A model generated the notes under the pieces. It was not told the origin of the DNA, made no database searches, and saw nothing but the letters and a program-made list of their open reading frames with translations. A stretch of 55,912 bases of DNA from NCBI GenBank assembly GCA_001567085.1, contig LMZS01000174.1, positions 1 to 55,912 on the forward strand, read 5' to 3'. Both the position numbers and the translations under genes were made by a program. The DNA is from Chloroflexi bacterium OLB15 (lineage in GTDB: Bacteria; Chloroflexota; Anaerolineae; Aggregatilineales; Phototrophicaceae). Positions 33,822-42,500 of this stretch are shown here, piece by piece; the stretch's first letter is position 1; each line of letters opens with the position of its first letter.

Positions 33822-35783
33822 TTAAACCTGCGGCTGTAGCTCGACCAGCCCGGCTTCAACGTCTGAAACTTCAGCATCGCCTACAAGCTGCGAGTTATAA
33901 ATTTCTGCATAGATCGGGCTGTTTTCCATCAAGTCAAGATGCTTGCCCGATGCCACGATCCGGCCTTTATCCAACACCAGAATTTGATCCGCATTTAATA
34001 CGGTCGTGATTCGCTGGGCGATGACGAAGCTGGTGCGCCCCTTCATGAGCTTATCCAACGCCTTCTGAATTTTAGATTCGGTGAGCAGGTCAACACTGCT
34101 GGTTGAGTCATCCAGAATCAGAAGATGCGGGTTCAATAACAATGCGCGGGCAATGGCAATGCGCTGCTTCTGCCCCCCCGAAAGCGTGGTGCCACGCTCG
34201 CCCACTGGCGTATCGTAGCCCTGTGAAAAAGTAACGATAAAGTCGTGCGCTGCCGCCGCTTTTGCCGCCTCAATCACCTCTTCATCGGTCGCTTCAGGGC
34301 GGCCAAAAGCGATGTTATCGCGAATGGTGCCGCTAAACAGGTTGGTTTCCTGAAGCACGATGCCGATTTGCGAACGCAAGCTGTCCAGCGTGACCTCACG
34401 AACATCATGCCCATCAATCACTACCGCGCCTTCGCTGGCGTCATAGAATCGCGGCAGCAGATTAATAATCGTGGTCTTGCCGCTGCCTGTTCCCCCTAGC
34501 AAAGCAACAGTCTGCCCCGGCTCTACTGCAAATGACACATCCGAAAGCACTGATTCGCCAGAATTGAAGTAGCGAAAGGTCACATTTTTGAACTCAACCT
34601 TGCCTTCAATCACGGGCAGTTCAATCGCGTCCGGCCTGTTGGAAACATCGCTTTTGGCATCGAGAATTTCAAACACGCGGGTGGCCGAAGCGCCGGCCTG
34701 CGCCATCAGCGAAATGATGAAGCCAAGCTGCCCTAATGGGAAAAACAGATAGATCATGTACAGGCTGAATTTCTGATATTCGCCTAGATTCAGCGTACCG
34801 CCGATGATCTGCCGGCCTCCAAAGTAGAGGATGGCGGCTTGCCCAACCTGTGCAATCAAAAAGATGACCGGAAACAGAAAGGTAAAGGTGCGCGCAACCT
34901 TCAACTGCTGTTGAAAAAAGCTGAACGAAGCCCCGGTAAAGCGTTCCTGTTCATACTTTTCGCGGGTGAATGCTTTGACCACCCGAATGCCCGCCAGATT
35001 TTCCTGCAAGATGGTGTTTAGCTTTGACAGCCGAATCTGAATCTCAATGAACAGCGGCTGGCTAACCTTGCCGAAGATTCCGAACAACACCAATGCCGCC
35101 GGCAAAATCGGCAGCACCACCAACGTCAGCCGCCAGTTGGTCAAAAAGAGTATGAGCAGCGTGGCAACCAGCAGGATCAGCGCTTGCAGCGCCAGCACCA
35201 GCCCCTGCGCCAGGAACAAGCGAACTTTTTCAACATCGTCTGTAGCGCGAATCATCAACTGGCCGGTTTGGTTGCGGTCATAATAGCTGAAGGAAAGCCG
35301 CTGCAAGCGCGTGAAGATTTCGTTGCGAAAATCAAAGGCGATGCCCTGAGACATTTTCTCAGAGTAATACGCCTGCACAAACGAGAAAATACCGCGTACA
35401 GCTGCAAAGATGACGATTGTTAGCGCGGCATTGGTCAACAGCGTTAGCGAAGTTTGCTGAAATTCCTGAAGCTGCGCAATGCTAAAGCCTGCCTGTTCTG
35501 CTGCCGCCTCTTTGACAAGATCAGGCGCAGGCACGCCAAACACCTCCATATCAAGGATGGTATTGGCAATCGCGCCGTGCGTAACTGCGTCAATCATGGA
35601 TTGTGTTAATTGGGGAACGGCAAGCTGCGCAAGCGCCGCCACCACCAGCGCAATATACGCGACAATCATATATTGGCGCTGATGCCCCAAATATTTTATC
35701 GCGCGTCCTAAGCTATTCGGGCGTGCGCTGCCGGGCTGAGATTGCCCCTTCTTTCCCCACTGCTGCGTCGCTTGAGCTTGCAA
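33822..35783 (-). CDS. Heterodimeric ABC exporter subunit with degenerate Walker B
   Basis: A 653-aa exporter half. Walker A GGTGSGKTT and signature LSGGQKQR are intact, but Walker B reads LLILDDSTSSVD, with Asp for the catalytic Glu. Together with the LSQGQ signature of its partner this makes one degenerate and one active ATP site, as in TM287/288 and BmrCD. An insert between TM1 and TM2 (MEVFGVPAPDLVKEAAAEQAGFSIAQLQEF) is present here also. MarR gene lies 118 bases upstream on the same strand. Confidence 0.88.
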   Translation of the reverse strand: MQAQATQQWGKKGQSQPGSARPNSLGRAIKYLGHQRQYMIVAYIALVVAALAQLAVPQLTQSMIDAVTHGAIANTILDMEVFGVPAPDLVKEAAAEQAGFSIAQLQEFQQTSLTLLTNAALTIVIFAAVRGIFSFVQAYYSEKMSQGIAFDFRNEIFTRLQRLSFSYYDRNQTGQLMIRATDDVEKVRLFLAQGLVLALQALILLVATLLILFLTNWRLTLVVLPILPAALVLFGIFGKVSQPLFIEIQIRLSKLNTILQENLAGIRVVKAFTREKYEQERFTGASFSFFQQQLKVARTFTFLFPVIFLIAQVGQAAILYFGGRQIIGGTLNLGEYQKFSLYMIYLFFPLGQLGFIISLMAQAGASATRVFEILDAKSDVSNRPDAIELPVIEGKVEFKNVTFRYFNSGESVLSDVSFAVEPGQTVALLGGTGSGKTTIINLLPRFYDASEGAVVIDGHDVREVTLDSLRSQIGIVLQETNLFSGTIRDNIAFGRPEATDEEVIEAAKAAAAHDFIVTFSQGYDTPVGERGTTLSGGQKQRIAIARALLLNPHLLILDDSTSSVDLLTESKIQKALDKLMKGRTSFVIAQRITTVLNADQILVLDKGRIVASGKHLDLMENSPIYAEIYNSQLVGDAEVSDVEAGLVELQPQV

Positions 35784-35901
35784 TATTACTCCCCTTTGAC
35801 GACTATCAATGCCACGATCTATTACGGCGATCCAGCATGGCCGGTTCTATACCCGCAGCCCCGTTAAACGAAGGCGCGGCTGATAATGAAACTGAAATGT
35901 G

Positions 35902-36411
35902 TTACGAAGGCTTCGAAAGTTCGCTGACTGACTTGTAAATGTGCCCGTGAACATCGCACAAAATGTTCTGCCCCGCAGGAAGGTTCAGCACTACCTCCCG
36001 AAGAATTTCCGCCAGATAAATTAACTTTGCGTCATCCAACGCCTTCAGGCTTTCAAAAAACGGATCCTCTTGAATACAGTCGCTGCACGATGCCAGAAGC
36101 GATGCGCCCTGCTCTGTTAGCGAAAGCGGGGTGCGGCGGCGATCCTGCGGGTCTTTATTGCGTTCCAGCAAACCTTTATGCTCCAGATCATCCACTATTG
36201 GCACCAGCGTTGACGGATCGAGCACCATTAACTTACTAAGCTCGCTGATCGTATGGCTTTCACGCTGCAAAATGCGCATTACGCCATATTGAACCCGGTT
36301 GATGCTCTTATCACGGAAATATTCTTCCGCTGACGCTGCATGAGACTTCATGATACGCATCATATGCATGCGAATTTCGGTGACGAGTTGGAGGAATTCT
36401 GGCTGTTCCAT
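35902..36411 (-). CDS. MarR-family transcriptional regulator
   Basis: A 169-aa regulator with the winged helix SINRVQYGVMRILQRESHTISELSKLMVLDPSTLVPIVDDLEHKGLLERNKDPQDRRRTPLSLTEQG; the wing DPQDRRRTPL is the MarR signature. There is a C-terminal extension of about 25 aa with Cys in NILCDVHGH and an inner CSDC, which might sense oxidants. It probably represses itself and the exporter; two palindromes lie between its promoter and start. Confidence 0.88.
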   Translation of the reverse strand: MEQPEFLQLVTEIRMHMMRIMKSHAASAEEYFRDKSINRVQYGVMRILQRESHTISELSKLMVLDPSTLVPIVDDLEHKGLLERNKDPQDRRRTPLSLTEQGASLLASCSDCIQEDPFFESLKALDDAKLIYLAEILREVVLNLPAGQNILCDVHGHIYKSVSELSKPS

Positions 36412-36418
36412 TTGTACC

Positions 36419-36429
36419 CAAATGATTTG
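36419..36429 (-). promoter_or_regulatory. Probable MarR operator half 1
   Basis: Perfect palindrome CAAAT-G-ATTTG, eight bases upstream of the marR-type start codon. A second palindrome follows. Confidence 0.55.
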
Positions 36430-36432
36430 ACA

Positions 36433-36445
36433 ACAAACGATTTGT
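36433..36445 (-). promoter_or_regulatory. Probable MarR operator half 2
   Basis: Perfect palindrome ACAAA-CGA-TTTGT between the -10 box and the start codon of the marR-type gene, 15 bases centre-to-centre from the first. Confidence 0.55.
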
Positions 36446-36451
36446 GATCAA

Positions 36452-36480
36452 ACATTACGCCGGGTGTGCTATAATGTCAA
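36452..36480 (-). promoter_or_regulatory. Sigma70-type promoter of the MarR gene
   Basis: Minus strand TTGACA, 17 bases, TAATGT. It overlaps the plus-strand promoter of the HEAT-repeat gene. Confidence 0.7.
36467..36475 (+). promoter_or_regulatory. Extended -10 promoter of the HEAT-repeat gene
   Basis: TGCTATAAT on the plus strand is an extended -10 element with consensus TATAAT and no good -35 box. The 36567 start is about 90 bases downstream. Confidence 0.55.
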
Positions 36481-36566
36481 GTACCAAATTAAGTTATAAG
36501 TTTTCGGAATTTCACACTTTTAATGTAGCCACGCATGACAAATGTGAATGAACGGAGCGGTAATCA

Positions 36567-37394
36567 ATGGCAGATTCTTCGCTTGTAAACCAGCTTCTCA
36601 ATGATCTCAAAGGGGAAGATAAACATAAAGCACGATATGCCGCCTTTCGCCTATCTCAGCTTGAAGATGACCGGGTCTTGAACGGCCTGCTTGACGCGCT
36701 GCATCATAAAGATGCCGAAGTACGGGCGATTGTCGCGCAGACGTTAAGCAGCAAAGGCACCGCCGCTATCCCCGCCCTGACTGAGGCGCTCGGTGATCGC
36801 AGCCGCAACGTGCGCCGCGCCGCCGCCCGTTCGCTGGGCATGATCGGCAGCCCAGAAGTGCTAACGAGTTTGGTTGGCGCGCTGTTAGGCGATGAAAATA
36901 GCTTCGTGCGCTGGGAAGCAGCCAAAGCGCTCGGCTCAATTACCAATGCCAGCGTAGTTCCCGAATTACTGGAGGCCCTTTCCGCCGATAGCAACAGCTA
37001 CGTGCGTTATGCCGCAGCCGAAGCGCTCGGCACCATCGGCGAACCATCAGCGGTAGATGGCCTTGAAGATGCGCTCACCCATGATGCCAATGATTTTGTG
37101 CGTTATGCCGCAGCGACCGCGCTGGGGCAGATCGGGGACGCTTCTTCTGCCCCGATTCTGATACGCGCGCTGAACAACCCGAACAGCCATGTGTGGCATG
37201 CGGCAGCGGAAGCGCTGTGGTCTATGGAAGAACATGCAATGCCCGCGCTGATTGCGGCGATTATTGACGAATCCAGCGATACACGGCGAGCGGCGCTGAA
37301 AGGCATCCTCTGGCTAAGTGTTGAGTACGATGAAGAAGAAGCCAGAGAACGTTCTAATGATGAATGGGTAACGATGTGGGGTTGGTGGAACTAA
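36567..37394 (+). CDS. HEAT-repeat (PBS lyase-like) protein
   Basis: A 275-aa protein made almost wholly of about seven short HEAT repeats of 31 residues, such as LLDALHHKDAEVRAIVAQTL, DENSFVRWEAAKALGSI, DSNSYVRYAAAEALGTIGE and DANDFVRYAAATALGQIGD. There is no catalytic domain, so it is a protein-binding scaffold. The repeats closely resemble those in the TIR-NACHT-HEAT protein at 39595-43449. It is followed by osmC after 52 bases. Partner unknown. Confidence 0.85.
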   Translation: MADSSLVNQLLNDLKGEDKHKARYAAFRLSQLEDDRVLNGLLDALHHKDAEVRAIVAQTLSSKGTAAIPALTEALGDRSRNVRRAAARSLGMIGSPEVLTSLVGALLGDENSFVRWEAAKALGSITNASVVPELLEALSADSNSYVRYAAAEALGTIGEPSAVDGLEDALTHDANDFVRYAAATALGQIGDASSAPILIRALNNPNSHVWHAAAEALWSMEEHAMPALIAAIIDESSDTRRAALKGILWLSVEYDEEEARERSNDEWVTMWGWWN

Positions 37395-37446
37395 CAAAAT
37401 TCGTTATCCTCCACGCACAGTCATTTTAGAAATCAGGAGAAAAACA

Positions 37447-37872
37447 ATGCCAGTTCGTAGTGCAGAAGCAACTTGGCAAGGAACACTGAAAGAAGGCGAA
37501 GGCAATATCAAGCTGGAAAGCGGCGCCTATGATGGCCCCTTCAATTTTGTTTCACGGTTTGAATCTGGCCCGGCAACCAACCCTGAAGAACTGTTAGGGG
37601 CAGCCCACGCTGGCTGCTTCACAATGGCGCTGAATGCGCGCTTGTTCAACAACGGTTTCACCCCTACACGCGTACATACTGTCGCTCAAGTCTCTCTCGA
37701 AAAAGGCGAAAGCGGCTTTGGAATTTCGCACATTCACCTGATCACAGAAGCTGAAGTGCCAAACCTGAGCGCCGAAGATTTCGCCGCTCACGCAGAAGCC
37801 ACTAAAGAAACCTGCATTGTTTCCAGGGCGCTTTCCGCGGTACCTATGTCGCTGGAAGCCAAACTGGTCTAG
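37447..37872 (+). CDS. osmC: OsmC-family peroxidase
   Basis: A 141-aa OsmC protein that reduces organic peroxides with two Cys. Both are visible: NPEELLGAAHAGCFTMAL and EATKETCIVSRALS. The N-terminal SAEATWQGTLKEGEGNIKLESGAYDGPFNFVSRFE is typical. An AGGAG ribosome site lies before the ATG (AATCAGGAGAAAAACAATG). It ends with a strong terminator. Proximity to a possible oxidant-sensing MarR is noted. Confidence 0.92.
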   Translation: MPVRSAEATWQGTLKEGEGNIKLESGAYDGPFNFVSRFESGPATNPEELLGAAHAGCFTMALNARLFNNGFTPTRVHTVAQVSLEKGESGFGISHIHLITEAEVPNLSAEDFAAHAEATKETCIVSRALSAVPMSLEAKLV

Positions 37873-37901
37873 CGCCACGCCGCCATATACAGCCAAACCT
37901 C

Positions 37902-37940
37902 ACAGGGACATCACACTTTGAATGATGTCCCTGTTTGTTT
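37902..37940 (+). terminator. Intrinsic terminator after osmC
   Basis: Perfect 12-bp stem ACAGGGACATCA / TGATGTCCCTGT, 9-base loop, then TTGTTT. Confidence 0.9.
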
Positions 37941-37971
37941 ACAGCCTGAAAGATGGATTTAAGCGTTTGTT

Positions 37972-39564
37972 TTAGGGGTTCAACACCAGGCGGAAGCCGA
38001 TATTGCTGAAGCAGGTCGCTGGCGCAAGCAGCATGAAAGAGCCGATTTGCGCCTTTTGGTGGGTACTCATATAGGAACCGCCCTGCACCGCGCGCGGGCG
38101 ATCAGAGGTGATATCCATATCTTCGTAGTGATTATTCAAGCACCATTCCCAAACATTTCCAGAAAGATCGTAGATGCCAAACTGACTCATGCCTTTGGCA
38201 AAACGGATCACCTGCGAAGTTTGGTGCAATTTGGACTCTGATGTATTGCACAGCGAGGTTGCGAAATCGTTGCCCCAGGGATAAGCGCGCTCCTCATCAC
38301 CTTTAGCCGCGCGCATCCACTGTTGGCGCGTGGGCAAAGTGATATTTTGGCCAGTGCGCGCGCCTAACCAGCGGCAAAAGGCCATCGCTTCATACCAGGT
38401 TACGGTTTCACGCGGGCGATCATCGCCAAGAAACTTCGAATTCTGGGCTTCACCGTGTTCATCTCGCCAGTGTATGGCTGCTTCTGAAAAATCCCACCAG
38501 CCCGGATCAGGATAGCCGTTTTCGTCCTCAGCAAACACCTGAAACTGCGCGTTGGTGATCGGGAATTTGCTCATATGAAATGCAGGGATTTGCAGCGTCT
38601 CGCGTATTTTATGGTTGCCCCGTTCAAGCATCACGGTCAGGCTGCCAGATGGCACTTCGCACCATTCTAATAAGGGCAAGGTTGATCTGGCGGGCGCAGG
38701 AACGCTGTCGAGCGTTATTTCAGGCTGAATAGTTTCAGGGAAACATACGCTTGCCAGATTATCCGGGTCAAAATCAGGATTGTCTTTCCGGAACATGCCA
38801 AACGCCTGGCAGCCATAAGCACGGGTGCGCCCCCGCTGTACTAGCTGGGAAATCGCGCGGTACTCATGTTCGGTATAGCGTTTCCGTGACTGTTCTTTCA
38901 TGCCAACGGCAGCTTCATCCATCAACGCCCTCAGGTTGATGTACTGCGGTTCGATCCCCTGCTCGATGGCTTTCCTGGCGAGGCGATACGCTTCTTCGTA
39001 GCGTCCGGCTTCCATTGCAGTGGCGATCAAGCCAACAATGGAATTAACATCCGCAACCGCTTCTTCAGGTTCAGGCGCTGGTTGCGCCGCCGGAGGAGGC
39101 TCATCACGATGGTTGTTCGTATACGCGCCTGAATTTCGACGGGCGTGAGGGGGCTGTTGCTGCTGTGCGTTTTTCCGGCGGAGCATCTCCAGTTCCGCTT
39201 CATAAATCGCATTTAGCAAATCGCTGACGCCCGAAATATTCATGCCATTACTGAGATCGGCATGGTGAATGTGGCGTATTTCTTCGGGCGCAATCGTTCC
39301 CGGAGCAATCACCGCCGGAAATATCATCTTCCCCATGTCCAGCGCCATCTGCATTTCGCGCAGACAATATTCAGAGGCGGTTGAGCGCGGCGACAACAAG
39401 TACACAAAGCCTTCGCACCATTCAAGGCGCCGGCAAATTTCCTGCCACCAGTCCGAACCGGCAACAAGGCGCGAATCATACCAGACCCCATGAACACGAA
39501 GGGCTTCTGCTATTTGGACGCAGAAAGTCTTTTCTTCACGCGCATAGCTTAAAAACAAGCGCAT
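37972..39564 (-). CDS. TIR domain - FGE/SUMF1-like domain protein
   Basis: A 530-aa protein in three parts. Residues 1-125 are a TIR domain (RLFLSYAREEKTFCVQIAEAL, then EYCLREMQMALD) and keep the Glu (Glu70) found in NAD-cleaving TIRs. Residues 175-240 look helical and TPR-like (EAGRYEEAYRLARKAIEQG). Residues 295-530 are an FGE-sulfatase/SUMF1 fold: FHMSKFPITNAQFQVFAEDE, RPRETVTWYEAMAFCRWLG, LPTRQQWMRAAKG, YDLSGNVWEWCLN, AVQGGSY, NIGFRLVLNP. The catalytic Cys pair of true formylglycine enzymes is not apparent, so the domain likely binds a ligand. It lies 30 bases after the TIR-NACHT gene and is probably cotranscribed. A defence or conflict role is inferred. Confidence 0.85.
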   Translation of the reverse strand: MRLFLSYAREEKTFCVQIAEALRVHGVWYDSRLVAGSDWWQEICRRLEWCEGFVYLLSPRSTASEYCLREMQMALDMGKMIFPAVIAPGTIAPEEIRHIHHADLSNGMNISGVSDLLNAIYEAELEMLRRKNAQQQQPPHARRNSGAYTNNHRDEPPPAAQPAPEPEEAVADVNSIVGLIATAMEAGRYEEAYRLARKAIEQGIEPQYINLRALMDEAAVGMKEQSRKRYTEHEYRAISQLVQRGRTRAYGCQAFGMFRKDNPDFDPDNLASVCFPETIQPEITLDSVPAPARSTLPLLEWCEVPSGSLTVMLERGNHKIRETLQIPAFHMSKFPITNAQFQVFAEDENGYPDPGWWDFSEAAIHWRDEHGEAQNSKFLGDDRPRETVTWYEAMAFCRWLGARTGQNITLPTRQQWMRAAKGDEERAYPWGNDFATSLCNTSESKLHQTSQVIRFAKGMSQFGIYDLSGNVWEWCLNNHYEDMDITSDRPRAVQGGSYMSTHQKAQIGSFMLLAPATCFSNIGFRLVLNP

Positions 39565-39594
39565 ATATCCCCCCGCGAGACTTCAATGTACAGG

Positions 39595-42500
39595 CTATTC
39601 CAGCGCGCTCGAATGCCGGGATCGCCATTGCTGTAATGCTGCTGCTGCCTCAGGCGCTTGAATATGTTCCAACGCATCCGCCGCCAAATCGCAAGCGCGG
39701 CGTTCATCCCAACTTGGTTTCAAATCATCATCTAGCCATGCTATTAGCGGGGTAACCGCCGCAGGCTCGCCTAACTTCCCCAGTGATTCCACGACTGCCC
39801 AACGCACCAGAAGTTCCGGATCGTCTAAAGCCTCAAGCAGTTGTGCTGATACTTCAGTGCTGCCGATATTGCCTAACGAAGCGGCTGAAGCGCGACGCAC
39901 AAACACGTCTTCGTCTTCCAGCGAATGCGCCAAACGTACCGCCACATCTGTGCCCCCTAAGCGCCCCAGCGCTTCGGCAGCTTTTTCGCGCACGACCGTG
40001 TTTTCATCGTCCAGCCGGTCTAGCAGCGCCCACACCGCGTTCGCATCGCCAATTTCCTGAAGCGCGCGGATCGCCGCCAGCCGTACCGTAAAGTGCTTAT
40101 CATGCAGCGCCTCATGCAGAATCGGCAGCGCGCTGTCGTCCTGCAACCATGCCATCGCTTCCACAGCAGCCCAGCGCACTACCGGATCAATATCCCGAAG
40201 CGCATCAGCCAGCACATAGAGCACGCGGTTATCATCAATGCCCTGCAAGCGTAAATCACGGGCAAATTCACGAAGCGCTTTAGCCGCAGCATGCTGTTTA
40301 TGGGTGTCGTTCACGCGCAGCGCTTCAAGCAACTGCTGGGTTTGCGCCTCAAGATCGGATTTGGCTGGCGAGGTTATTGCCGGAGAGATCGGGTTGATAT
40401 CGTCATTTTCATCAATATCAATAAGCGATGTGAGATCCAACTGTTCTGTAGGCTGTTGTTCCCGCCGCCATTCAGCAACGGCATCCAGCGCTTCCGGCGT
40501 GCCAATACGCTCTAATGCCGCTGCCGCCAGATCACAGATGCGCCATTCTTCCATGCGCGGCGCAGATTCGTCCTCAAGGCACAGGTTCAGAATATCTACC
40601 GTTGATGGATCGGCGATGCGCCCAAGCGTTTCAATGATCACGCCTCTGGTATCAGCGTCCAGCGCGGGGTCATTGAGCAGCGCCAGAAGCCCGGGCAGCG
40701 CAGCACCATCCATCTTGCCAAGTTCTTCGCCCGCCGCGTCTTTTACCATCAGCACCGGGTCTTGTAATGCGCTAAGCAGCCCCTGCACCGCCGTTTCGCC
40801 TGTGTAATTCCCCAGCGCGCGCACGGCAGCAAAACGAACCTGCTCATCCAGATCGCCCAGCGCTTCCAGCAGCGGCACGACCACCGAGGCATCGCCAAGA
40901 TGGCCGAGGGTTTCAACGGCCGCATGCCGCTTTTCCCAATCGCTATCCCACAACTGTTTCAGCAAATCGCCAACGTAACTACCTTGAGAGCCTTCAGACG
41001 ACTTATGCGTTAAACGCTCTTTTGCCAGCGGCGCAGATGACTGCTTTGAACCCGCCAGACGACTCAAGGGATTTGTAGGCCGCTTAACTGCTGGCGCGGC
41101 GGCAGGCGCAGTGCTGGCAGATGCGGAAGCTGTTTTCCTCTGTATCGGAAGGATAACCGAGCGCTGCTGTACCGGCTTTGGCGGCGCGGCAGAAGGCTGC
41201 TCAATAACCTGCGGCTCATAAATCGCTGGCGGCGCGGCAGCCAACGCTTCAAGTTCTTTCAGCGCCTTGGCAGCCATATCCTTGACCGCCAAATCGCTAT
41301 CCGCAGCCGCAGCCTGTAAGCCGGGTATTGCGGCGCGATCCCCTATCACGCCCAGCGCCCATGCTGCGCCCCGGCGGTGACTGGGTTCAGAATCGCCAAG
41401 CATATTGATCAGCGCGGCGATAGTCTCTTCGCGTGAAGGTGTGTTGCAAAAAATTTCAGCAATGCGTTCATTGGGCGTCCAGTCCCAGTTTTTCAACGCT
41501 TTAACCAGCGTAGTTGGGAGAGGCACATTTAACTCCTTTACAGCCCACGCCGCTGCTGATCTGAGCGCCACAGAGCGACTTTGCAACCGCTCCAAAATAG
41601 CAGGCAGCACTGCCGGAATGGTGAGCAGTTGCAGCGACCGCTGAATAGCGGCATGTTTTTCAGGCTCATCCACATCGTTAAGCAGATTTTCAACGACCTG
41701 CTCTATGACATTCGGGGTTACATGCGCGCCAAAGTCAACACACTCAGCGGCAAGATAAGGATCGATCTCAGCGACGGCACGCACCAGCGCGTCGGATGCG
41801 GGCATGAAACCGCTCATCATGTACAGCGGAATATCCCACTTACCAGCGACGCGCAGGCCATCGGCTGTAAATTGTGGTCTTTGCAACCTGACCGAAATAT
41901 CCAGCGGGGTTAACCGCAGCGAAGCATAAAAATCGCGCAGCAGCCGGTGCACAAAGCGCACTTTACCCTGCCGAACTTCGACGACATTCATTGCGCTGGC
42001 CGAACGAAGCGCCAACACCGAAGGATCGAAAAGCAGCATCCCAGCATCATCCAGCGTCATCGCCGCTATGCCTTCGTCAAACATTGCCAGCGCGAGCTTT
42101 TCCAGCGAAGGCACCAGTTCGCGATAGGCTACGGCAATCGGCGCCTGAGCAAGCCGCCACCATACCCACATCGAGGGCAGCAAACGTTTGTAGAGCGCTC
42201 CCAGGGATGCCGGTAATGTATTCTGCGGGGAAGAGCGATACAGGAATATGAAACCCGTCAGCAGCGCCGGAATGCGCGCCATACGCAGCAAATTCGTTTC
42301 TCCGCCGTCTGCCGCCTGCTCGCGGGCGAAGAGCTGGTCGAGCAGCGGCTTAGCGCTGCTGCCCAGATGCGCTTCAACATAGCGGCGAATATCGGCATCG
42401 CTCAGCGATAACAGTTCACAGGTTGGCAATGCGGCTGAAGGGACGGCATTCGTGCCCACCACCAGCGTATTCGGAGAATAATCCCCGTCCAGCAGTTCCT

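Noticed and set aside
37972..39564. Diversity-generating retroelement target
   Set aside because: The FGE fold is a known target type, but no reverse transcriptase or template repeat is in the window, so it cannot be claimed.
40238..40807. 189-codon plus-strand frame opposite the TIR-NACHT-HEAT gene
   Set aside because: Ser/Ala-rich product typical of the antisense of a high-GC HEAT repeat gene; the minus-strand frame has clear domains.
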